64,000 nt of DNA, from contig NC_091149.1 of assembly GCF_041381155.1 (NCBI RefSeq), positions 14,710,609-14,774,608 of the forward strand, given 5' to 3'. The notes under the pieces were generated by a model. It saw only the letters and a list, made by a program, of their open reading frames with translations. It searched no databases and was not told where the DNA came from. Position 1 is the first letter of the stretch, and every line of letters begins with the position of its first letter. Positions 35,801 to 44,642 of this stretch are shown here, one piece after another. A program made the translations under genes and the position numbers. The stretch is from Argopecten irradians (Eukaryota > Mollusca > Bivalvia > Pectinida > Pectinidae).

Positions 35801-36742
35801 AGGAATTTTGGCAGTACTGCCAAAATCCATTTTAAGGTGTTATTTTGTAGTTTGGAAAAAAAGCATATCCATTATAACAATGGTGGTAAATAACATTTTT
35901 TAATTTTTTTTTTTTTTGCATGCAATAAATACTCGTGACGGCCCGATACAAGTTCATTTTTTTCATAAAATAGACTAGGCATTATCAAGGAATTTTATAT
36001 TAACTTGTGTGTTTTTTTTCGATTTTATTTCAAAATGGCTGAAAATTTTATTGGTAAAATTGCAATAAATCGTTGAGGTATAGGTGAAAAAAATATTGCA
36101 TATTAGGATGGGGTATTCTGCCCTCGGGATTACAAAATATTGCTAAAAACTCGGCAAGCCTGGGGTTTTACAACATTGTGTGACCCTCCGTAGAATATCC
36201 CTATCCATATATAAATAGTCTTATAATATAACTATTTACCTTTACCATTGCAAGTTATGATGAATGTTCATTATGGATTTTGTGTTGTAGCTGCATAACA
36301 ATTAATACATGTTCAATTAGGATTTATACCCTAACGGTGTATAGGATGTTAAGTTTGTAACACGAGAAATGAAGAGGCCAGATAGGGATTCGAACCCGCT
36401 AGCAGTATTGGTGAATGAATACATATATTAGACGAAATACACATTCTTCGATATTGTATCAAATTAATATATATATAAATTCTGTCATACGGACAAAATT
36501 ATTTATTTCATCAAAAATAGATAAATAAAACATAAATGAATGGGTGTAAAGGACGGGCAATCCACATACATGCATTAGCTCTCTGCAATAGTTTTCAAAT
36601 AAATAATTTATTACCAGAGACAAGATATACTTATAAATAGATATAATGATAAAACACGAATTAGTCTTAATAAACTACACTTACCCATTTGAACACACAT
36701 CAAACACGATGCAATTGTAATCCAAAACAAAACGCTTTCCAT
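17568..36742 (-). CDS. Type I membrane protein with SUEL lectin, Sushi and mucin-like stalk
   Basis: Exons read on the minus strand: 36742-36685 (signal peptide MESVLFWITIASCLMCVQM), 35360-35090, 34353-34181, 31349-31198, 27801-27530, 26512-26401, 25167-25120, 22540-22265 (SUEL lectin), 21151-20975 (Sushi), 20551-20366 (Ser/Thr stalk), 17878-17568 (TM and tail). All have GT/AG ends and all joins are in phase except 35360-35090 (ends phase 2) to 34353-34181 (starts phase 0), so a small exon between them is missed or one edge is wrong. The ~250-residue region encoded by the exons between signal peptide and lectin is not recognised; it contains several N-glycosylation sequons (NVT, NRT, NYT, NVS). 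The architecture suggests a cell-surface carbohydrate-binding adhesion or recognition protein; ligand unknown. The first two recognisable introns downstream of exon 4 hold large tandem arrays. A partial paralogue lies immediately upstream (41579-39436). Confidence 0.75.
18749..19940. repeat. R2-type repeat with seven ~146-bp tandem units, in an intron
   Basis: The left edge is 'ttaggtcatctgtcccgaag' and the right edge 'ggccctttgggcctcttgtt', the ends typical of this bivalve repeat class; an extra internal right-end-like copy lies near 19785-19810. In between, 'tgacatggtcccgacaaagt' recurs at about 18825, 18970, 19112, 19256, 19404, 19549 and 19695 (last one 'tgagatgg'), and a decayed unit follows at about 19845. 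Each unit holds a near-palindrome, 'ccaagatggccgcc' facing 'gccgccatcttg'. Noncoding; the open frames across it are repeat artefacts. Confidence 0.85.
20366..20551 (-). CDS. Ser/Thr-rich stalk exon
   Basis: 62 residues dominated by Thr and Ser (for example TTTETGSISITSIETTNGTT), phase 1 to 1, expected to be O-glycosylated and to hold the lectin and Sushi modules off the membrane. The paralogous exon is 40754-40554, five residues longer with an extra Thr-rich stretch. Confidence 0.75.
20975..21151 (-). CDS. Sushi (CCP) domain exon
   Basis: One complete Sushi module in a single phase 1-1 exon: NCGDPAGVPNT, then YTCKTG, then CHNGEWSRPNITCE, with the four Cys and the Trp in family positions. Phase 1-1 exons are the usual unit of Sushi exon shuffling. 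Confidence 0.85.
21235..21425 (-). repeat. R1 retroposon fragment
   Basis: 'tgtgcaatgtgttgtggtgt', 'tgttttaggagactgttcta', 'gtagtgctatctcactgaat' and 'caccctacccggtcac' follow R1 in inverse orientation with many changes. It abuts the Sushi exon on its upstream side. Confidence 0.6.
21584..22045 (-). mobile_element. Retroposon R1, diverged copy
   Basis: Inverse orientation; recognisable blocks run from 'ctcatgtatgcggtgtgctg' through 'catgccaccaataacaccaa' and 'gaccagtcgt'-like sequence to 'gcaataggggcagcaac' and 'cttacctgcagg'. The 3' tail has been lost. More diverged than the 26.8-kb copy, so older. Confidence 0.65.
22265..22540 (-). CDS. SUEL-type (D-galactoside/L-rhamnose-binding) lectin domain exon
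   Basis: One 92-residue phase 1-1 exon. Family signatures visible: CEGNNYTLACSNRIIIHSA, then YGR, CGTD, CHGKATCKLSPSNELY, DDPCP and KYLEVNYTC. The YGR and DPC...KYLEV motifs are the sugar-binding and core motifs of SUEL lectins (sea urchin egg lectin, latrophilin). All expected Cys are present, so sugar binding is plausible; the exact sugar cannot be inferred. Confidence 0.88.
22670..23141. mobile_element. MITE of Tigger/pogo type, copy 2
   Basis: Starts TA-cagtggaac and ends gttccactg-TA. Read in inverse orientation it matches the copy at 2670-3166, including 'gaactcggataattcgaa' and 'ttaaagaactcgg'. It lies in the intron upstream of the lectin exon. Confidence 0.75.
23376..23571. mobile_element. 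Palindromic MITE, TIR 'tgggcccagt(t)tcatg'
   Basis: 'gggcccagtttcatgga' and 'tcatgacactgggccc' are inverted, as are the inner 'ttaacttaaaattctccata' and 'tatggagaattttaagttaa'. The whole can fold as a ~195-bp hairpin. A decayed relative is likely at 41625-41760. Confidence 0.8.
24590..24965. other. Intron segment duplicated in the paralogue
   Basis: 'tgacaaatggagccaag', 'ccaaatcgtact', 'taccataaagaaat', 'tcgatctggtcatcatca' and 'taaaatcgtctcgatacaca' recur in the same order and orientation at 41040-41350. Here it lies upstream of the lectin exon; in the paralogue it lies between the Sushi and stalk exons. Confidence 0.75.
25120..25167 (-). CDS. 48-bp exon of the SUEL/Sushi gene
   Basis: Encodes LPYDVADYFVIRGRF (phase 1 to 1) between a ttttacag acceptor and a g|gtaagt donor. 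It joins in frame to TYLPYD on one side and to the lectin exon on the other. Its acceptor and first bases are repeated 96 bp upstream (see findings). Confidence 0.7.
25690..26115. repeat. R3-family repeat with G homopolymer
   Basis: 'gcctcccatgcaataaagcc', 'tcgtgacgtcatggcg', 'tttatttcaaaatggcgg', 'acgtcgaggtatgaaagata', a T/G homopolymer run near 26013-26040, 'tttgtgaccct' and 'ccatatccacatatgaaaga'-like sequence match 35900-36230. It lies in the intron between exons 26512-26401 and 25167-25120. Confidence 0.65.
26757..27312 (+). mobile_element. Retroposon R1 with perfect 30-bp target duplication
   Basis: The element body 26787-27282 starts at 'ccattgcatgatcgtaaaag', slightly 5'-truncated compared with copy A, and ends 'aggacgttaattaatcaaac' plus (CAAA)n. 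It is bounded by an exact 30-bp direct repeat at 26757-26786 and 27283-27312 (starts acgttgccatagcg, ends cagagcccaata). A long perfect duplication plus a simple 3' tail is the mark of target-primed reverse transcription and of a recent insertion. Confidence 0.9.
28075..28255 (-). repeat. R1 retroposon 3' fragment
   Basis: Inverse orientation: 'agtcctattaacagccaggg', 'gcaaggacgccctcccatgt', 'gagtggagctgtttcccttt'. No tail remains beyond short T-rich sequence. Confidence 0.6.
28264..28372. mobile_element. Short palindromic MITE, about 108 bp
   Basis: 'caatctgattaaaatacaga' with tcctt and its inverse 'aaggatctgtattttaatca' with gattg form ~27-bp terminal inverted repeats. The centre of ~45 bp is unrelated. 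It lies in the same intron as the minisatellite. Confidence 0.75.
29130..31128. repeat. 54-bp minisatellite, about 37 units, intronic
   Basis: The unit runs 'ataccgcagcctcctagaat' + 'acagacatttgtatacaggg' + 'gaggccaacacaac'. Starts of 'gcctcctaga' at 29407, 29461 and 29515 give an exact 54-bp period. Units at 29150-29400 and 29905-30150 are a diverged variant ('aacctctttgaaaacagaca', 'gttagaataacgactttt'). Because 54 is 18 codons, several frames stay open on both strands for 100-200 codons; these are artefacts of the period. It ends about 70 bp from the donor of exon 31349-31198. Confidence 0.95.
31198..31349 (-). CDS. Ectodomain exon of the SUEL/Sushi gene
   Basis: Encodes QNALFRYNYTSSGAIGRILG followed by GMAFLLDTRNVSERGSILL and TSDVRNIGDVG. 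It enters at phase 2 and leaves at phase 1, matching both neighbours (34353-34181 and 27801-27530). No known domain is recognised. NYT and NVS are glycosylation sequons. Confidence 0.7.
31440..32320. repeat. Repeat block with two long palindromes and TGACGTCA motifs (R4)
   Basis: Within 31545-31745 'tgtgacgtcat' recurs with 'gctgatataagattccaa' in two diverged units. At about 32027-32165 'gtgatataaccctcggcc' faces 'ggcctcgggttatatcac', flanked by inverted 'gataaatca' arms. At about 32172-32308 'ttgatatcgcaccctttatc' faces 'gataatgggtgcaatatcaa'. Noncoding; likely one or two fold-back DNA elements. Confidence 0.65.
32330..33735. other. Intron with no recognised element
   Basis: Between the palindromic blocks no supported exon is seen. 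The short frames here have no family resemblance or splice support on the gene's strand. Confidence 0.4.
33745..34080. repeat. Second R4-type palindromic block
   Basis: 'gtgatatcagcccgggctga' is followed by 'gatatcagcccaggctgata', and 'tatcacttcctcgagttga' with 'cacctgaaaacaagccgata' repeats the sequence at 32113-32162. Probably a partial copy of the element at 31440-32320. Confidence 0.6.
34181..34353 (-). CDS. Ectodomain exon of the SUEL/Sushi gene
   Basis: Encodes LEVQAVNFKHNDVQIVQSIL followed by FNAATSTSSSFDDWMKGEYL and a NRT sequon, ending at a cc|gtaagt donor that joins 31349-31198 in phase. Its 5' edge is placed at a ttttccag acceptor, but this gives phase 0 against the phase-2 end of exon 35360-35090. 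No family recognised. Confidence 0.6.
35090..35360 (-). CDS. Ectodomain exon 2 of the SUEL/Sushi gene
   Basis: Joins the signal-peptide exon in phase (MCVQM-A-VWETLLILNVTGN). It encodes 90 residues including DVWNDEESRQQPLDITTEDW and ISHWDIAKPEMVTTEHFPF, then a hydrophobic IVILFVETLKQLYFVVI stretch. It ends at ataag|gtgaga in phase 2, which does not meet the next exon I see. No known domain recognised. Confidence 0.6.
35579..35642. repeat. Exact tandem duplication of about 32 bp
   Basis: 'caacatgtatgcactatgta' followed by aattctttt occurs twice in direct succession without differences, in the intron between the signal-peptide exon and exon 2. A recent slippage or unequal-exchange event. Confidence 0.8.
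35900..36230. repeat. R3-family repeat
   Basis: 'gcatgcaataaatactcgtg', 'ttatttcaaaatggctgaaa', 'gcaataaatcgttgaggtat', 'ggggtattctgccctcggga' and 'gtagaatatccctatccata' align with 25690-26115 in the same order. Located in the first intron. Confidence 0.6.
36330..36412 (-). repeat. tRNA-derived SINE fragment
   Basis: On the minus strand 'agcgggttcgaatcccta' is a good Pol III box B, followed by 'taacatcctatacaccgtta'. No box A is visible, so this is a fragment and not a tRNA gene. Confidence 0.45.
36685..36742 (-). CDS. Signal-peptide exon of the SUEL/Sushi gene
   Basis: MESVLFWITIASCLMCVQM followed by a g|gtaagt donor, phase 1. Hydrophobic core FWITIASCLMC, cleavage probably near the Cys/Val-Gln region. 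An open frame continues upstream to 36850 but that part is not signal-like, so the ATG at 36742 is preferred. Confidence 0.75.
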
Positions 36743-37914
36743 TTTGTAGAGAAAAATGTTCACCGTAATGATGGATTCGACTGACTCTTTAAGAAGGCAT
36801 TGTTGTTTTGAGTCGATACGTCCTTTTGAATTTGCCCTAGTGTTAATCACGTATGAATGAGATCACTAGGCATGATGACTACTGGGGATATATGCCTGGA
36901 GTAAGTTATACCAAGGGAACACTAAAGCTTAGATTTATCCTTTCATATCTGAAATTCTATGCATATTCCCCTATATAATTTGAAATTATTTTAATAATAA
37001 GCTGTTATAGTAGTGTTTTGATCTGTCTTCAGTAAATGTATATGAATTTTACATCGTCTAAGCAATGTTTAATTAATACATAATTAATGTGTTGAAAAAC
37101 ACTTACAATATACAATAACACCCAAAGCTATATTTGGTGAACCTTTCAGGTTATCAATTTAATTCTTTCTTTCAGATGTCATGATAATATCAAGTCATCT
37201 AAGTATACAATACTTATACACTACTTGGATACGTTTCATTTACCTCTTAGCACCTTCCAGATAAAAGCGAGTCTGTTTCATAAATATTATTAATGATGTT
37301 TTTTTTTAATGTAGAATACATAACCGATCGTTAGTAAGAATGTATCCACACATCCTGCTTGTAGACACATATGTTTCATTCAATTTCGGAGTAAACTTCG
37401 CAGCATACACAGTACAAAATGCAAGTCACGTGCGGTTTAATTGCCCAGTGCTGATCCTTCAGTTTTATCGACTTATTACATGGCTTCAAGACATAACTGA
37501 GTGGTTTATATTTAGAATAGTATTTATTAAATATTAAATTTGTAGATACATTGAAGTATAACACAATGGGTCTTTCGACAACAATTATTCTTATGGGACT
37601 TCATTGATATTATCGTACAAGAAAACGTTTTAAAAGTTATTTTAGGACAGCAGTTTCTGTGCGCCACCAATGAAAAATGTATTCTTTCCTAAAACATAAT
37701 TATACAGTAAACATTTTATTATTTGTCCTCACTTGAACATGCTTTTTCAACATAACGGAATGAAAATCACGCCATCAAGCACTAAGTCAAATTATTCGAG
37801 ATCCGTTAATTGTGGTTACGCGCGGAACTGTCAATTAAATAATTATATAAGACACACTTAAACGTTAGGTGTTAGACTATAAAGACAAAGTGATCCGCTG
37901 TACATAAAAAAAAA

Positions 37915-38935
37915 TTACCGCACACTTTGTACACGCATCATGCATGGGAGAACGTCCTTACACGACCCTAGCTGTTAATAGGATGTTAATTTCAAATACG
38001 TGTCATTCTAGCAATAGCTTTCTCTATCCAGTGGTACAAACGCACCAAGTCTAGTTATATTTATTGTAGCATCATCCTATGGTGTCGGCCATTAATAAAT
38101 ATAAACCATAATACATTCACATAACACAGAAAACAAGCTTATATTGTGTAGGAATATCAAAGTATTGAAAATCAAAATAGCCCCTTGACAATGGGAGATC
38201 TGTCTAAACCTTGTTATGATCAGAATGAAATATATTTTGTCATTTTACTTTTTAATGTAAAGCATATTTTAATGCATGCATGGATAGAATCAGCGGCATG
38301 GTGCATGGTATATGAAAGATACAAACATAATACATGAAGCAGGTTAACATAAATTGCCCTTATAAGTATGATTACCCATCGCACCATTTAAAAAAAAAAT
38401 CAGTATCTTAACCGTATTTTGATATTATGTTATAGTAGTAAAAAACAAATAGTAATATCAGATATTCTAGATTAATTTAGACAGCATGCAGTGACTTAAA
38501 AGTAAAAATAGAAATATTTCAACATCTTTGTTTTCTTGTCAATTCGATAAGTCTTGATCGTTCGCCCCTGTGAGGAAGACTCTGAGTTCTGTCTCCCTGG
38601 CCGAGACACACCTAAGTCTATAAAAGTGGTAGTTTCTGCTCCTGCTTAGCTCTCAGCACACAGGGAGTGGGACGACTGGTTCGCCCGTTGTCAAAATAAT
38701 GTGACCGGATGGGGTGTGTTGCCTGGTGTCTTCGGCGGCATACTTCATTGATATAGCACTATAAAAAGGGCAACAGTTCCACTATACAAGAATACACAAC
38801 ATCAATATACCGCAGTCTTCCACAACACACCTCGCAAAACATACACGCAATACACCGCATACATGGGAGGCCGTCCTTACATGACCATAGCTGTTAATAG
38901 GACATTAATTAATCAAACAAACATCGATAAGCCTG
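37915..38935 (+). mobile_element. Retroposon R1: a 3' fragment (37925-37990) and a 5'-truncated copy (38555-38935)
   Basis: The fragment holds 'catgcatgggagaacgtcct' and 'ctgttaataggatgttaatt'. The larger copy starts mid-element at 'gttcgcccctgtgaggaaga' and ends 'ggacattaattaatcaaaca'. It is flanked by a diverged direct repeat (tcgataagtcttg / tcgataagcctgg), consistent with an older 5'-truncated insertion. Confidence 0.7.
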
Positions 38936-39435
38936 GTTCATATGTAATTACAGATGTCAGACATATTTCATAAATATCACGCTCACAACATTTAACAGCT
39001 TCATTATGACCAGAGAGTATGGACCAATGATATACAGACAATTGTCAAAATACGTAATAGATAATTGCCCACACTATTTACAATTATTTAATTTAAGTTC
39101 TTTTCTGTTGTAATTTGATGTGACACCGACATATTAATTTCCTAACTGCATCGCGTTTAAGTTTATTAATGTATACTGTTTAAAAACATTGATACGTAAT
39201 TTTTATTTTTTCTTTGCATGATTTAATTCATAAATTACCGCGGTGAAAAATAGATCAAATTTATTTTCACACTGATTTTTATTGCAATAGCTTAAATGGT
39301 ATTAACAAACAACATGTTATAATGTTCTTGAACTTTGATCTTTCAAGAAAGTCTTGCATATAATATATCGTTCCTCGTCTCTGCTTAGATGTGTCAGTAG
39401 TAAGTGTTTACAGAATTGGTTCCAAAGCTGTTTGT

Positions 39436-41579
39436 CTATGCGATTTGGATCTTTTTCGGTGGTCTCGAAGGTAGAAATGTCATCACATCCGCCATGATAA
39501 CCAGCGAAACTACAAGAATGATAATGAGGACACCAACTGCCCCAATTCCTGCAGCAGATCGCCTCTCGTCCGACGCAGATACCTTGGTGGCTTTGTATGT
39601 CGATAGTCCTGTCCTGTTTACTGTAAGTTCGGCTTTGAGTTTTGTAATCGCTCTTTTCAGTTCAGCAAGTTTCTCTGGGTCTAAATCTTCCAGCTTTGGA
39701 GTATTTCCCCAAAGTGCGTTTTCGCAGAGACAAGGCATTGTGCAATTTGAATCTGTGTAAAAACAAAATATTTTTCAAACTATTTAATCGGTCTTTATGT
39801 GATGCAAATTAAAACTAAAATTTCGAGTTTCCTATAGGGATTGAATGTAATTTTCATATCAGCTATAAATAGCAGAAGCTATCTACGTATCCAATGGTGC
39901 GCGTTAGCTCTCCATGGAAGATATGTAGATAGCTTTTGCTATTCATAGCCGCTATGGAAATTAGAAAAATACAGCCAATACATATATTTACATTTTAATA
40001 ATTTATGAAAATAAAAATTAATGACAGGTTATTAAATCATAGTTTAAATTATGATACTCGTATACGACAATAAACGAGATTAATGGAACAAATTTATGAC
40101 AAAATGTTCCACAACGTCGCGTTTTCAAGCTTCCGCCTTCCGGTCGATCTGTTTTTGCAAATGACAAACGATAAACAAGAACATAGTTAAAATAAAATTT
40201 GATATTTCTTATTACAGTAAACATTAGTTGGTTCTATATCAAGAAATAACATAGTAAAGATCATACATTAAAATACTGTGGGGGACTATTTTTTTAATAA
40301 TATGAAACTGACGTGATGTTTGAAATCAATCGATCGATGCCCGAGAATCGTTGTATTCATAGTGTATTCAGAGTGTTTCCATAGGCAAATGTTTGTTTTC
40401 GTCAGTTGGTTGATTCATATAGTGACGAAATACTCAGAATGTAAATATATCAAGATGAACACAAATTAAACATTTTATCACTAGGCTGATGCTCAACACA
40501 TCGAACTAAAGAGAAGAGTTACATATTGATAGTAACTGCTTTGTAAAACCTACCTGCCAAATTCTGATCTGCAGTGTGATCAATCGTATCGACACCATCC
40601 CTCGTCACATCTTTTGAAGTGACCGTAGTTTTAGTATCTGGGGTGGTATGTAATGTTGTAGATGTGGTGGATGTTGTCATTTCAGTTGTACCACTGGTCG
40701 TGTCAATTGACGCAATTGATGTAGAACCGGTCTCGGTTGTCGTTGGTTCTGTATCTATAGGGAGAACATTTGGATGTTAGAATTACCAAAAAGGAAATGT
40801 ATGTGTTTTGATTATAATTTGGTTGAAAGAAGCATTTTCATTAGCATTAAATCCCATTGTAGCACTTTAAATTAAAGGAAATAAATCAAAATAGTTATGA
40901 CTATTTTATTTTATATATTTACAATTGTAAAATGTAAATAAAAATGCTAAAATGGTCATCATTAGGGTTACTACATATCCATTGCAAGGTCATATTGACT
41001 GCTTACAAAACAAATATGTATTATATAAGACAAACGACGGATCATGACAAATGGAGCCAAGGGAATGGGAGAAAAAGATTTCTGCCACCAAATCGTACTC
41101 CTACGAATGTCAAATACCTTTAACGGTATTGAATAAGTCAGAATAAGCATACAAAACTTTCTATAATAGGTTTAACACGATACACATAGTTACAATCGAG
41201 GTAATATAAGTATTCCAATAAAAATACGAGTTACCTCTTTTATACCATAAAGAAATTCTTATGCTGAATTGAAGAAAGTGTATCGATCTGGTCATCATGA
41301 AGAGGCTAGTGTAATTTTGGATATAATAAAATCGTCTCGATATACACTTTCAAGAACATATCAACAGTGTTACTGACTCCGTAAAATTGGATATTATGAT
41401 AAGGTAGTGCCTACATTCACATCGGATATTGGGGCTGGCCCATTCACCACGTTCACAATTGGACGGGGCTAGAATTTTGCCCGACACTAGTCTGGAACCA
41501 ATAACACATCTGTAAGTCCGATACGATCCTTCTCCTATCATTTCTGTATTTGGTATTGTAGGAGGATCACCACAACCCA
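39436..41579 (-). CDS. Partial paralogue of the SUEL/Sushi membrane protein (Sushi, stalk, TM only)
   Basis: Three in-phase exons: 41579-41415 (Sushi: GCGDPPTIPNTEMIG, YRCVIGSRLVSG, CERGEWASPNIRCE), 40754-40554 (Thr-rich stalk) and 39752-39436 (CTMPCLCENALWG, coiled segment, the TM helix GIGAVGVLIIILVVSLVIMA, and a tail ending SRPPKKIQIA). All open, all phase 1, with GT/AG ends. No signal-peptide or lectin exon is found upstream. Either the 5' part lies far upstream across the 42-50 kb repeats (a candidate first exon is at 49664-49589) or this is a truncated duplicate. Stalk and TM exons are very close to those of the gene at 36742-17568; the Sushi exon is clearly more diverged. Confidence 0.7.
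39862..39960. mobile_element. Palindromic MITE, about 100 bp
   Basis: 'tcagctataaatagcagaag' + ctatctacgtat faces, in inverse orientation, 'atatgtagatagcttttgct' + attcatagccgc. It lies in the intron between the stalk and TM exons of the paralogue. Confidence 0.7.
41040..41350. other. Intron segment shared with 24590-24965
   Basis: Same order of blocks as in the long gene ('tgacaaatggagccaag', 'ccaaatcgtactcctacg', 'taccataaagaaatt', 'tcgatctggtcatcatga', 'aaaatcgtctcgatataca'), here between the Sushi and stalk exons. Confidence 0.75.
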
Positions 41580-41759
41580 CTGTTGAAGTACAAACATTCA
41601 TATTCTTTAATATATCATGAGTCATGAATATTCCCTAACTTAAATTTATAAACTTATAATTCAACACCTACATTGACTATATCAGAAGATCTTAAGTTAG
41701 AGAAGCTTCCTTGAATTCTGCAACGTTTTCCTTTGTGGAATTTTAAATTAACATGGTTC

Positions 41760-42830
41760 AGTTCGTTGAATATTCCTTACTGCCGTTGAACCCTATCTGT
41801 GAACGCCGAAAATGTAATACAATTACGACAAGTATCGATAGTACATGATCAAAGACAAGTACTCCGCGGCTTCGAGAATGAAAACTTTTTCTCATTGGAT
41901 GATTCGTTAACAAGGTGGGCGGGGCCAAATATGACTTGAAAGGCACGTGGGTTTGGATGTTACAACTTGGTGGTTGTGCCGAAGATGGACGGGGCCTTCA
42001 TACGTATACATGTATCAGCGATACCGATGATATGTCAACATAAACAATTATAATATACTGATCAAATTATCATTGGTGTTCATTTTATTATTTATTAGTA
42101 ACCGGCTTAGTTTTCATTATCGAAAATATGAATTCGGGAAGGTCAGGAGACTCATGATCGATACATAAAAACTACCCTGCATGCAGTTCAAGTTTCATGT
42201 TGAACATGTTTTACATGTAGAAATCGTCATCTTACATATCTAGTATTTTTGGTATATTTTGCCTATCATACTGAAAGGTTATAATTTTGTCACATGCATA
42301 GGCCTAAAAAGTATAATTTTAAATTGTAGGCGAATGTTTGTGACACAAGGGAAATTAAGACGCGGGGTGTGTTTAATTTATAATACCTCTCAAATTTGAC
42401 ATATACATGTATATTAAAAAAATACGATTACAAGTTAAAATCTGTTAGGATTTCTATAATAAACTGGTACAAATTTCAATGTGTGTGTTAAAGGCAATAC
42501 ATATATATATATATATTTACACTTGCTAGGCTTGGTCACTATACGCTAACACTAGCCGATTTTGTTTACCATAACTGCATGGTAACATTGAACTTTGAAC
42601 TTGCGTAAGGAAATGTTCTGGGCAACGTAAAAGGACTACTTTTTTTAAAAAGAAACACATGGCTTTGTTTACATTTTGACGCAACATTACGTGTATACAC
42701 GTGTATATGCGGCAAATATTATAGTAACTAGTTTGGCGACACCTGAAGGAGTGTCGCGGATGAAATGAAGAGAAGAGAAAGGGAAGATAACTCTTGCTGT
42801 TACCCTTAAACGGGACCAATTCCATTAGGT
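41760..42830. other. Spacer without recognised features
   Basis: No exon or element is supported. A (TA)n stretch lies near 42503-42520. Confidence 0.4.
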
Positions 42831-42835
42831 TATGA

Positions 42836-44320
42836 ACAAGAGGCAGATGGGCCTTTACGGTCATCTGACTATTGGCACAATACAACACCTCAAAGAATAA
42901 AGAAGTGGCACACAGTTATAAGGCAATCCAAAAAAACTCATTTATTAGAAGATGTGCAGGTCCTGATATATTTAATGAATTAGACCATGAATGAAGGTCC
43001 CTTGATCCCCACCATGCTGCAAATCCAATTTCCAGTCTCAAGGTAGTCATTCATGTTACAGGCTCAATATCAGGTCTCTATAGGCCTTTAAGTTATTCAC
43101 ACGAAGTCGTTAATTTTTTTTAGCCTATTTGACCTGATGAAGGTCAAGATAATTTATTTGAACAAACTTTATAGCCCTTCATCCAAGCATGCCGCAGACC
43201 CTATATGAGTACCCTGGGACTTTTGGTTCTTGAGAAGAAGTCGTTTAAAGATTTTAGCATTTTTGACCCCTGTGACCTTGAGTGAAGGTCAAGGTCCTTC
43301 ATTTGAACAAACTTGGTAGCCATTCATTCTAGCATGCGACAGACCCAATATCAGATCTCTAGGCCTCTTGGTTATTCACAAGAGGTCATTTAAAGATTTT
43401 ACCCTATTTGACCCCTGTGACCTTGAATGAAGGTCATTGTCCTTCATTTGAACAAAGTTGGTAGCCATTCATCTGTGCATGTCACAGGCCCAATATCAGG
43501 TCTCTAGGCTACTTATTTATTCACATGAAGTCGTTTAAAAGATTTTAGCCTATTTGACCCCTGTGACCTTGAAATGAAAGTCAAGGTCATCTGTTTGAAC
43601 AAATTTGGTAGCCATTTATTCTAGCATGCCACAGACCCAATATCAGATCTCTAGGCCTCTTAGTTATTCACAAGAGGTCATTTAAAGATTTTACCCTATT
43701 TGACCCCTGTGACCTTGAATGAAGGTCATTGTCCTTCATTTGAACAAAGTTGGTAGCCGTTCATCTCTGCATGTCACAGGCCCAATATTCACATCAGGTC
43801 TCTAGGCTACTTATTTATTCACATGAAGTCATTTAAAGATTTTAGCCTATTTGACCCCTGTGACCTTGAATGAAAGTCAAGGTCATCTGTTTGAACAAAT
43901 TTGGTAGCCATTTATTCTAGCATGCCACAGACCCAATATCAGATCTCTAGGCCTCTTAGTTATTCACAAGAAGTTGTTTAAAATCTTTTAGCCTATTTGA
44001 CCCCTGTGACCTTGAATGAAGGTCAAGGTCATTCATTTGAACAAACTTGGTAGCCCTTCATCCCAGCATGCTACAGGCCAAATATCAGTACCCTGGGCCT
44101 TTCATTTGAATGAAAAAGTTTCTCACTGCAGACTGCAGACAGCGCATGATGACGGACGATGCATGATGACAATAGATCTTCCTGACCCTTCGGGTCAGAT
44201 GACCTAAAAAATACCTGAGCTTGAAGTCATTTAAGGATTTTAGTCTATTTGACCCCTGTGACCTTGAATAAAGGTCAAGGTTATTTATTTAAACAACCTT
44301 GGTAGTTCATTGTATAATAT
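42836..44320. repeat. R2-type repeat with ~300-bp tandem units
   Basis: Opens 'acaagaggcagatgggcctt' + tacggtcatctga and closes near 44205 with 'cttcgggtcagatgacctaa', the inverse of the ends of 18749-19940. Units contain 'tatttgacccctgtgacctt', 'gaacaaacttggtagcc', 'agcatgccacagacccaata' and 'gatctctaggcctctt'. About four and a half units, plus one fragment beyond the closing end. Noncoding. Confidence 0.8.
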
Positions 44321-44642
44321 ATATACTGGTAGTTAACCTGAAAGATACAATATAATTGATTGTCTATAAAAACACCAATAAAGGAATGTAATTAAAAAAT
44401 GAAAAAATCCTCTTAAGCTACATCCTCAATACTAACTCCATGGGTAACTATCACCGTAATATCCACTCTTGGAATATCTCATGGTAACTTGGAGCCACTT
44501 CAGAAGAAACAAACTGACCAATCACAGGCTTGCAGAAATCATTTTTGGCTGCATCCTAAATACTCCAGGGGTTACTATCACTGACGTAATATCCACCCCT
44601 GGACTAATATCTCATAGTAAAATTGGAACCAGTTCAGAAGAA

